From Acanthopleura granulata (taxonomy: Eukaryota; Mollusca; Polyplacophora; Chitonida; Chitonidae), in NCBI GenBank assembly GCA_016165875.1, contig JABBOT010000003.1:35995860-36059859 (forward strand): a DNA stretch of 64,000 bases, in the 5' to 3' direction. The position numbers were made by a program, and so were the translations under genes. Position 1 is the first letter of the stretch; every line of letters begins with the position of its first letter. Positions 9,774 through 21,700 of the stretch are shown here, in pieces. A model generated the notes under the pieces. It saw nothing but the letters and a program-made list of their open reading frames with translations. It did no database searches and was not told the origin of the DNA.

Positions 9774-12700
9774 AAAATCTGCCCAGATATTTCCGTCCCT
9801 TGATCACAAAGCTGGTCTGTAGAACATTGGAAGCGACTGATTTCTTCTGGTACGGCTGCTGGCCTCCGGCGTATACCTTTATTTCCCCTGTGAAGAAAAT
9901 AATAATAATAATAATAAAAATAGTGATAAGAATAATGAAAGCTGTAAGCAGCATTTCGGGGCTTCAAGCTGTTCCTCCGGTAGCGATAACCAAATTGTGG
10001 ATAAACCAGTTTTTGCATATGTATAGCAATTGGATTTGAAACCTAGACTGCGAGGAATCATATGCAATAGGTCTAGTACTAGAGACCAGCAGAGAGAAAA
10101 TTCCCTTTTGATCTTCAGAGCTTCACCAAGACTGATTTCTACAGCCGACACCGAAATGAGGCCATCGACTTGACTCACTAAATGATTTTATGTCGTCTTG
10201 CACAAAGATCCCGTGTTATCAAATATAAGGGCTCGACATCTGCGTGTCTCTGGTGTGGCAAATTGGACAATTTTGGAAGCCATGCAAGTCCCTCTATTTA
10301 TTAACGCGCTTAAACGAGTTTAGGCATACATAAAGCACATAAATAGCCCTTTTTACAGAGCGATTTTCAGCTTTACGGCTGTAGCGAATTTCTATGACCT
10401 GACCTGCAAATAAGGCAAGAGAATTGCGCTTTTTGGTACATTGATCGCAATTTCCGACAAAAGTATTATTGCAAGAAAGAAATAAGACCAAATTCGTGAT
10501 CAGGACGTCAAACTACGTTGGGTGGTCTATTTACAATACTCAAATTCGAAATTTGCATTTTTACATGACAGCACTTCCGGTTCTGGTTATTTGCTCCCAC
10601 ATAGCATTCTTTTTGTGTACAAAAAATTGAGAAACAACGGTTGTTATAGTTCAAGCCAATCGAACCTTAGGTACTGAAGAAAATCCATCTCAAAAGTTTT
10701 CATGTCATCCAAATATGGCGGCTAGGTCACCTGGCTTGGGAAATCCAAATTTTTACTCGCAATAGAAAATCCCCAGTCGTACTATCTACTTGAGTTTGGG
10801 GCATTTCTGTCATGCCGTTTTAAGTGCAGAAGTTTTTCTATTTGAAAAATGGTAAAAATGGCGATATTTTATAGGCATGACCTACGTCCGGTTTGCTGAC
10901 GTCACTTCCTTTTATGCAAAAAATTGTCTCCCTGCCTTGGGTTGATGTTAGGCTTTAAGGTATAAAAACACTCAAAAATTTCTTTAATATCTATGCAGTA
11001 ATTTCATAAAGAACACCCACCTAAAACTGTATTCAATAATTTTTGTTAACCCAAATGACACATACTGTCAAATAACCAGATGCCTGGCTTACAACATATC
11101 CAAACATCATTAGGGGTTGACCACCATTTTCCCAAAATATGTCAGCTGGAATGCAGGTACTAGCGTCCTATCGCCATAGAGACAGGGTGTGGGGGGCACT
11201 TGCTCATTGGACAATATTTAATATGTTTAATTGTAGCCACAAATAACAGACTTTTTTTCAGTTAGTATTTGTCATAGTTTACACCTGCAAAATTACCTGG
11301 CAGTACTTCAACACACTTCACAGATACAGCCAATCCCTACCCGTACCTACCGTTTTCTGTGCGCCTGACTCTTGGGTACAAAATCGAATTAGTGTTTTTA
11401 TACCTTAAGACTGTGTCTCTATTGGTTAAGAAGATATACCCACTTCCGATTTTGATGGCGTCACTTCCGGTTTTCCATGTGCATATCGGGAATCAGCGCC
11501 CAACACTGCATCAGAGAGGACTATTTTCCACGATAAAATTCTCAACAGTATAGAAAATATTTTGAAAAAACGAATTTTTGTGTCACATGACATGTTCATC
11601 CAATAGCACCAAAATTCGAATTTCTACAAATTTCGGAGAAGGTTATGGAGAAGAGACCTGCACCAGTTCTATGTCGATATGTTTATTTATGTAGGAGGAG
11701 TTACATTTTAAAGACTTTTCATTAAATTCCAACATGGCCGCCAAGTCACGCGGCTGAATCAGCCCAAAAGTCAAGGTGTACACCTACAAATCTTCCCCTA
11801 CAACATACCCGAGTTTACTGTGTGTCTGCATAATCGTTTTTGCTAGACACGTGACACAGTTTTGGGTAGAATAATAACAACAATAATAATAATAGAAAAA
11901 ACAGAAGAGCTTTCAGCTAAGGGCTTGAAACCCAAATAATCAATATGTCGTAATGGTAGAAGATCCGCTAATATATATACTATATGTAATTTATTTTCCT
12001 GGTGAAGTATTTCTACCTTATCTCCTTTCCGTAAAGGAGCAGACTAGTGAAGTATAGCGCAAATTGTAGTGAAAAGAGTAAGGTATGGAGATTTAACAAA
12101 CACTATCCGATAATTATTTAGACGTTCTCTTAGAAATAAACTCACGGCCAAAAGAAACCTTACCACTGAGAAACTGAAATTTAACAAACGTTTTCAACGA
12201 ATTCGGTCTGCTTAACCCAGTAAAAATGAAAGTCAAAGCATATTCTCATATAGGCAAAGCGACATGTAAGCCCTTACAACAGAAAGAGAAAAGTTCTAAA
12301 ACCACGTGACCCGTGGACCGACCGAGACCGCAAGGTCAATAAGTGTATAAAACTTTAAAACCAGTATGTGAGACTTGCACAGTGTTTAAAAAACGACCGA
12401 CTCCAGAACAACGCGAGAGGGCCATTCATGCTCACACTACAAGAACTTTTGGCTGTTCTCGTGTAATCGTTACAAATCTGACTCAACGTTACAGGACAGA
12501 CAGGCCAAGAACAGGCACACCCATGGTAACCACACCCAAGGAAGACCGGTACTTGCGTGCCTTGCATCTGCGAAATGGCTTCCTGACTGTGACGCCATCT
12601 TCGCTGAATGCGTTAGGTCATTGGCTCAGTCGACAGACATTGTCAATGAGACTCCGGGGTCACGAAATCCGGGCTTGTCGACCATTCAGAGGGCAGTTAT

Positions 12701-15700
12701 TAACGGCCCAACATCGTCGTCAGAGGTTGAGGTGGGCCCTGATTGTGCGACGTTGGATGCGACGTGATTGGCAACTGTTCGTCTTCACAGATGAATGCCG
12801 CTTCTGTCTGTTCAAAGCTGATGGAAAACTGCCTGTATACCGTCGAAGAGGCGAAAGAACGGCCTTAGCCTACGTTCAGGAGGTGGTAGCGTATGGTGGT
12901 AGGGGCGTGATGGTATGGGGAGGGATTTGTGGACAGGAACGGACACCACTGGTCATTATCGATGGGAACTTAACAGCTCGGGGTTACGTGGATGACAATT
13001 TACGTCCCATTGTTCTGCCCTTCCTTCGCCAGCCGTGTCCTTTACCAGCATGACAAGGCCAGAGCCCATACAGCTCGAGTCGTGCAGAACTTCCTTGACT
13101 CCAAGGACGTCAACGTCTTGCCATGGCCTGCACGTTCCCCACACATGTCTCCCATAGAGTACTTCTGGGACGCCCTGGATTGGAGCGTAAGACAACGAGC
13201 ACAACTCCCAGCTAACCGGCAAGAACTGGTACAGGCTCTTGACGAAGAATGGCATCGTATCCCACGTGAACGCATCAGACGACCGACTTTCTCCATGCGT
13301 CGGAGAATTTCATGCAGTGAAGCAAGGGGTGGCAACACAACGAACTGGTGAGACGACTTCATCAAACTAAACAAATTTTTCCTTACTCACGCGATTGGTC
13401 ATCAAACTGAAATATCGATTATTTTTAACCCAACACCGGTTGGGCACATGTGATGGCTATATTGGCTGCTGTACATTTCCTTACTTTGGATGTGGATGAC
13501 TTAAACAGATTGTTGTTTTCAATATATTACATTTCCAGCATCTGTTGTTCTGTGTTATAACAAATTTGGGCCATTTAAACTATGGTAAAGTTTCTTTTGG
13601 CTGTCAGTTTATCTGCTTCATCGCCGTAAGCTCATATAGCTGTCAGGTGACGCCGACAATTCACCGACCCGATGCTGATTGTTTGACGTGAATCGCCGAC
13701 TTCGCTCTCTAGCCACATCAAGCCCACCTGTATTCCATGTGCTGTTTGTGCAGCCAAAATCTGCACTCTGTGACATCCTGGAACGCTTTGTTCTTGTCTA
13801 TGCACTAACAAAACAAGGGGCAGCAGCCGTTTACTGTCCGTAATCGAATTGAGTTAGCATCCGTAGCGCCTATGTGAGTAGTGTTATGTACATTCAAAAG
13901 ATAGATTTAAGGGCCCGATTCATGTCATATCTGCTAATCGGGCTTTACATAATCCTGCATTCTGCTTGATCAAAATTATTTTCACGGTTACATCCCCTTT
14001 CACACGAAGGTATTTATTATTCGTGATTGAGTGTTGGTTATGACTTACCTTAAAATTTGTTTTCTCGGAACTAAAAAAATGTAAAAAAAATTTGATGGCT
14101 GTTTTTAAATCTTCAATCCCTACTCTTTTACCACAAATTACCCAATACTTCCCTGGTCTTCTTTAAGAACAACGTAGATACTCACCTGGACTTTATCATC
14201 ATAGACATTTTTTCTCCATCTAGACATGTCTATATTTTATACGCGCATGAAAGCCGTTTATTTATGATACGTCATAATACACAGATTTTCGTCTTACATT
14301 TTACCACGCACTTCAGTCACAATGCCATCTGAATATTCACCCAAACCAATATTTCAATACTATTAAAGCAACCTTGGTACATTCTGAGCGCGGATATGAA
14401 ATTTAAGTCTTACCGATAATATAACTATTCTGCAATATTTATTTATTTTATTTGCCGACTGTTTAATGCCAGGGGTCGAGAAAGGCTCACTTGTACGATG
14501 CCAGCCAGTTTTATGAGTGGTTTTCAACGAAGGTTAAACTAGTTTCGTGGACCGCTTATTGTCACCCGAGACTCACTAACACTGGTAGCAGGGGAATTGA
14601 CAGATTTTTCTGTCCAACATTCCTGGACATGTATGTATTAGCTATTAGAAGCAAAGCAAAGTAACCATTGGATCACGGCCCACTTCTATGTCTGCACTAA
14701 TGGCCTGAAATTTTTATCATTATATTGGGGCCCCCGTGACCGAGGGAGTTAGCGTAATGACCCAGTTGCCTCTCACCAATGCGATCGTTGTGAGTTCAAG
14801 CTCAGTTCACTCTGGCTTCGTCTCTGGTCGTACATGGGAAGGTCCGTCAGCAACCTGCTGATGGTCATGGATTTAATGCTACCATAATATGGCCGCCGTA
14901 GTATAAGTGAAATGTTCTGGAGTACGGCGTAAAACACCAATCTAGTAAATACATAAATTTATCTTTGTAAGAGATTGAGCTTTCCATTTTCCTGGTGCTC
15001 CTCAAAATCATTCCGGTAAGAAACACAGGAATCCCTGACAGTCACTTTTCATTGTTCTGAATATCTGAATGTTTGGTTATGAATACTTAAGCCAATGTCA
15101 ACAATTACCAAAACAGTTAAAACTTTATGGACATTTCTCTCAGAAGAAAAAATATAACGATAACTTCATTTACCTGACTCTATGAAAAACTGTCCGGAAG
15201 TACCGTCCCACTGCGCCATCTGGTGGGCTTGGATGGTAAACTGGAGGGCTAATTGCACGTTAGCCTCATTAGGAGACAGTTTGGATATTCTATTAAAGGC
15301 CACTAACTGAAGATTAGGCATGGGAGTGCTGGCGTTTGACCAACTGATGTAAACTTGAATGACCTACAGAAATAAAGCAGAACTAAGAATAATTAGGCCT
15401 ATGAACATGGATAATGAAGGGAAAAAATGCCCTCTCTGAAAATGCACCACACGATGATGAACAAGAAAATCACCATCGCCAAGGAGAATAAGAACAACAA
15501 CACCGTCATTTCATAGAGCTGCATATTTGACGCGGTTGAATATAAGTAAACCCAGAAAGGAGATGTTCAAAAAGCATCACCCTTGCGTGAACCAATTCCC
15601 AACAGGCCAGGAGATTCCTTCAACCCCTCTGCATATTCCTGTTTTAAATCCATATAATTAAAATGAATATATAGTCTAATAAATACTGAGAAAAAGCATC

Positions 15701-18700
15701 TTTAAACGTTTCAGCATTTGTCTCGTTTTGTTCTTACCCTCAATGTAAAATGGAAGCATTGTAATGTAATCATAGTAAATGATCGAAGATATGAAGAAAT
15801 TGGGAATTTGTGAGAAAATCCGATGAAAGGACAATTATAAAAAAAATCAAACAAACAAACGACAAAAAGTGAAGAAAAAATAAAGCTGACCTCATCACTG
15901 ACGACTTTTCCCGAGTTGTGGAGAGTGACGGCCACGGTTTGCTCCTCACCAGCCAGTATGGTGGAGCTACCGAGACTGATATCCGTGTAAGTGAAGCTGG
16001 TATAGGACAGGCCATAGCCGAATGGGTACAGTGGGTCTCCGGTGAAGTAACGGTATGTACGCTCTGACATCGTGTAATTAGTGATCTCAGGGGTCTGGAA
16101 GAAATCATGAAAACATTAAATGTTGATTCCTATATGCGTGGTGAGGTTTTAGTAATACATTGGTTTAGTAGCAACTGATTTAGAAAGACACCACCTGCAC
16201 TAATTAGATTCAAATAAGAACAAATAACTAAGCATCCTTGGACCCAGTAAATCCTTCCCCACTGTCAATGAATTCAACAAGACAACGAGCTACCTGACTG
16301 GCTGATCGGTACCACGTGAACGGAAGTCGTCCAGCTGGACTCTCCTCTCCCAACACCACCTGAAGTAGGGCGGCTCCAGCTTCCTGGGCGGGGAAGAAAC
16401 ACTCGAGAATTGATGTCACATCCGGGTCCTCGTCAGCCCACGTGATGTCTAGCGGACCGGCGTTAAAGAGAACCAGGATCACCGGAGTTCCATTGGCTGA
16501 AATATTTAGGGGAAGAAAAGTGTTCATCAACTGTTGAAAGTTGTAACAGCACGGAAAAAGACAAAACAATAAAACTGTATTTCAGACATCGCTGAATCCA
16601 GTATGGAAGTAACGTACATCAAAATGGTCAAAACATAAAAGAGCCAAAACCCGATCACATGAAAACAGAATGAGACAATGGGGAGACTGGTTCTATCACT
16701 GGTTTATAATAGATCATAAAAAGAAGTCTGAAGCAAAACTTTTTCAAATATATAAATATTTCTCGTGCCCTTGTCAGCCAAGGCTGTTGCTGATGATGTC
16801 AGGTAACTGTGGTTCAATGAGTCATTATTTTGTTTCTTCAAAAAATAAGCTTGATACAAGCCGTCATATGTATGAGTAAAATATTTTGAAATAAAGAAAA
16901 TAATGAAACGTATAAACATTTCTGCTTTTCGAGCATGTCGAGTTAATTCGTAGAAGCCATCAGTCCTTTTAAATAGGGAAACAAACAACCAACCCCTCGG
17001 CCACGTTCAGCCGTTAACCTACCGTACTTGACGGCGTCCTGCAGTAACTGTAACTGCTGACCCGGGAGGCTCATATTCGCTCGATCGTTAGCCTCGCTTT
17101 CGATGTCTCTTCCTGTGAAAAGGAAATTGAATTACTTTTGTTTTACTGAGTAAAACGTGTTCAGATGACCACGATACACGCCCTGACGTATTTATTCCTT
17201 CTATTTACATTACGGATATAAGGAAAGTGATGCATGTTCATAATAAAATCTGGCTGTCTCCTGTTTTTGTTGGAAGCCAGTTGGCCGAATGTTCTAGGCG
17301 AGGCTCTCCTTTGTTGGACGAAGTATCGTTCCCCTTATTATTACAGCCAACGGTCACGCATTGTGGCCTCCTGGTAGAGACCTTGGGGGTTAACCTCAGA
17401 TTTATTCCACTACCACTTTTTCGTTGGAAATGGCTTTAAAGCCATACCTCAGTTCTACATCCGAAAAAAAAAATCGTTTTGTTTTGTCTTTTCTTTTGAC
17501 GGGCTATATCACTGAGTTATCTCCCCGTTAACTCCCCTGACGCAACATACACATGTCTCTATTCCGGTCATGGATAGCACATAAGTATTGTTTCCCATCT
17601 ATGGAAGACCACCTACCAGTTCCCAAGCACACGAAGACGAGATCGGAGCCAGAGATGATGGTCAAGTCGCCGGGTTTGTAATCCCTACAAAATGGAGAGG
17701 AGCAGCCATCGGCTTGTCGGGTGTCTGGGCCGAGGGTCTTTAGAGCGGCGTAAGGGGTTATTGTGTATTCTGATGGAGATTTGGCAGCGTAGTCACCAAA
17801 TAACTGCTTTCCATCGTTAGACATAGGACCTACAACCTAGAATACGATTGGTTCAATTAACGATCAAAGGATGAGTTGATTTATAAAACTGGTGGATGTC
17901 TGTGTGGATTTACAGTGTGATTGTTGGACAGTTTAAACGTGGTAATGTTGAACTGGCCTACTGATTTTGTACATGTTAGTGCCTTTTGGTGTTGGATCCT
18001 AGAATAGAGACAATCCACAGCCCTATGCATTAAGTTAAAGTGCTAATGAAAAGAATTATTGAATTAGAAAGAAACCTTATCTCAAGAAATTCAAAACTGG
18101 CAGAAAGGATGTATATTGTGGTTGTTTCAAATTGGCTCCTTGTGATGGGTTTACATTGGTCACGAAATACGACTTTGGCTACTCTCTAAGCAAAAAGCTG
18201 CTCTCCTGTTAGGCCTAGGCCTGTCCAACTTCTAACGTCATGAGTTGTACGGTAAGGTTAAAAACATAAAACAACTCACATTTATCAACTGAATCTTTAG
18301 TGAGAATGTTCAGTTTGTCATCATATTTCAAGCTAAAATAAAATAAAAAAAACACTGTCTTACGTTCGTAAGGAAAAGATAAAAATTATTGAATTTGTTA
18401 CTGAGTGTCCTTGCTCTTGTCGTTGAACTCGTGCCTTTGAGCCGTATTCTTACAGCGATAGTTTTGATGTCGCCATTTCTTTTCAACGGCAGGAAGTTGT
18501 CGATATTTTTCAGCAGCACGATTGTCTGCACCGCCGCCTCTCGCGAGATTGCCACATGCTGGGGACTCTCGATGACATCAAGGTCAATTTGGGTGTAAGG
18601 ATTCATTTCTGGTGGGTCAAATTCGCCGAGTCTCATTCTGGTATAGAACAGGGGTTTGACACTTTCCACCACCTTCTCTGTCGACAGCATGCCTTCTGAC

Positions 18701-21700
18701 ACGGCTTGAGCTGGAAAATAAACGTAAAAGTATAAGTTAAAAACTATCATCGTGGTTAATAAAAAAATTATTCAGTGCTCACCAAAACAGACACAAGTCT
18801 GATATATTTTAACTGGATGAAAAATTATAGTCCAAAAATGTTCAGTTTCCAGTGCCCTTTAGTTTGGAGATGCATCTTCGATCTAATTGGACGAATAGAG
18901 ACTAGTATAATTCTAAAAGTACGCATCAGGTGAAAGGCTTTTTCATATTAATTTCAAATATGGTTTTCGTGATTTTTTTAAACAACTTTAAATATAGAAT
19001 GCGAGAAAACAATGACATATGGATAACTTTGAGCGCCATAGATTCTTATTACCCTTAAATCCTACCAGTTCTTTGATTTCTGGTTTACCATTATTTCGTT
19101 CAAATCCACTTAATGCCTTGGTCATTTCGGAACTGACGTCTTAATATTGCAAATTATCACTAATTAAATATCGGAAAACTGAATTGTACCCATTTGCATG
19201 TAGGAGTCGTTCTGTTGAGTATCCAGTTCCAGGTTACACCCCGCGTTCACGCAGTCCGCCACGGTCTGAACACTAGTGTTCGTGTAATGATGTGCCTTGG
19301 CCACGTTCTCCACCGCACCGCCGTCGCTGACCACATAACCACTGAAGCCCCACTCTCCGCGTAACACGTCCGTCAACAGTTTCTTGTTGGCACAGGCGGG
19401 AATGCCGTTCAGGCTGCAAAATAACAATATACTGCTGATATTTGAAAGGAAAATATATTTGGTAGCGAAACAGCACTTCAGGCTTTTGGCTGTGTTGCCG
19501 CCTACATGAGGGTGGCTTTCTGACATCTCTCTATTGGACTGGCGGAGCACCATGCAAACAGAGGAGCCGTGAGGTGAACCGTGCACGTCATTTCTAAACG
19601 ATGTGTGCTGCGCAAAACAACGTGTCAACAGTGGCTTTCACTATCAAGCACCCCAAATGAATGCGTACTCTAATTAGTTAAGGTACACGGCCCCGAATTT
19701 ACGAGAAAGGTGGAAGTTGCGGCCATTTCAGCTTAATTCACAGTTATGGGTCTAGATAGAATTCCCTTTCCTGGGCGTGGCGCAAGCGCTTGAAACCTGA
19801 AAAGAAGATTTCCATGGCTTTTTTTTATGAAATAACTTAATTTGTTATAGTTTCACAAAACGTGTTATGGTGACATTGTCAGGGTTAATGACAACCCATG
19901 CTCTGTTAGTAACGAGTGGGAATCAAAACATACCTGTTGTAACTACACATTAAGCTAAATGTTCCAGCTTCCACGCACATCCTGAAAGCTGGGAGGAACG
20001 TCAGTCTCCAATCCCTTTCTGATACCTATGCAACAACAACACAGAAAAAGAACGAGCATATCTAAAGGTAGATATAAACCTATCAGCTTTTTTAGAACAG
20101 AACATCAGAACTTTATAAGAACTGTGATTTTAGTTTTCGTAGGCGGGTTTTTTACTCTCTGCAAATGGAAGATTTATGAGGGCAGATCGTATTTCAAGCA
20201 AGCCGATTAAAACATTAAAATGTTGTTGCAAGTTGGAATAGTTTCTCTAACATACTATATATCCAAAGGCCAAAACGGAGCCAGGCAGTGCTGATTTTAA
20301 CGAGATTTATTTTAGAAAGAAGGTTGTTTTTCACCACAAATCACTGAAAACGTGCACATTTTGAAACACAAAAATGAGACACTGAGACAAAGTTAACTTT
20401 GGACAAACCTCCGTTTGAAGAGAGAATAGATGATTAGCTATGACCTAAAAGATCGGTGCATTCTTCTATGGACCGCCTCGGTGTCCTAGAGCCGTCGGGA
20501 GATCTGAGATCAATCCTGCTGTCGGTCTATAGCAAAGGCTTTAAAAATGTTACCGAGAGCTTGGAGCAAGGAAAAGTGACTGGTCATCCCGGTGTCAGTA
20601 TAATTTGGCAGTGGGGTGTCACGTCTGGTGTTTTCGACATGATCCAGTGGAGGCATGGACTCGCCTTGCCACAAGAAGATACAGTGAATACATGCATTCT
20701 AAGGATTCCTCGCTGCCTTATAACTGGAAAATTGTCCATACATACATAAATACAAACATACATAAATTCTTCTGGGAACTAGTAACTTCGGTACTTTACT
20801 TTGGCATCAAAGGAACCTCTTTGAACCGGAATGTTGTCAGGACCTCCGTGGACATCAAAGTGTTTACATCCGGCACTGGCCCTGACGTAACGTGGGTGAT
20901 CTCCCTGTAGACCGGCCACGAAATGCTGAGCGTACAGACCGTTCATGAACGGATCCTCACCATACGTTTCCTAGGAAAGACCATGGACGTTTATAAAGTA
21001 AGAGTTGTCAGCTTAAAGTTCTCCAGAATATATGCGTGTATATATTTATGGTTTACTGTATAACCAATGAGCCATTCAACTTTTGGCTCTTGGTGATATT
21101 GATGATCACAGAATACTTTTCCTCCGAACAGTCTCTTAAACGATTAATGTCAGTGTTGGATGTTTCTTTATGCTGATGACGTAAAACGTACTTGGTTTCT
21201 GCCCCACAGATGAGACCTGTCGATGTCAGTGTTGGATGTTTCTTTATGCTGATGACGTAAAACGCACTTGGTTTCTGCCCCACAGATGAGACCTGTCGAT
21301 GGTTGGTAGTGGAATGCTGTTGTGGTTTCCGTTCCACAGAGGGAATACCACAAGGCGATAGTAAAGTGAGAGTAAAGTGTCTCAAAATGTTGATAACGGA
21401 ATACTCACCTGGTTTGTGCCTCACAGAGAATGTCTGATGATGTTGACGACTTAATACTCACCTGGTTTCTGCCTCAAACAGGGTGTCTCATGATGCTGAC
21501 CGTTTCTGCTCAACAGAAGATGGCTCATGCTATTGATACGGAATACTCATCTGGTTTCTGCCCCACAGAAGATGCCTCATGATGTTGATGACGGAATACT
21601 CACCAGGCTTTTGTCCTACAGAGGATGTAGCATGATGTTGACGGAATATTCACCTGGTTTCTGCCCCACAGAAGATGCGTCATGATGATGATTAAACACT

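Noticed and set aside
12355..13374. Minus-strand frames over the Tc1 element
   Set aside because: Shadows of the transposase gene, whose DDE motifs are on the plus strand.
15711..16070. Extension of hydrolase exon 10 past 15891 (Phe-rich tail)
   Set aside because: Intron read-through: the donor at 15890 joins in phase to exon 11, which restores the Fn3-like domain.
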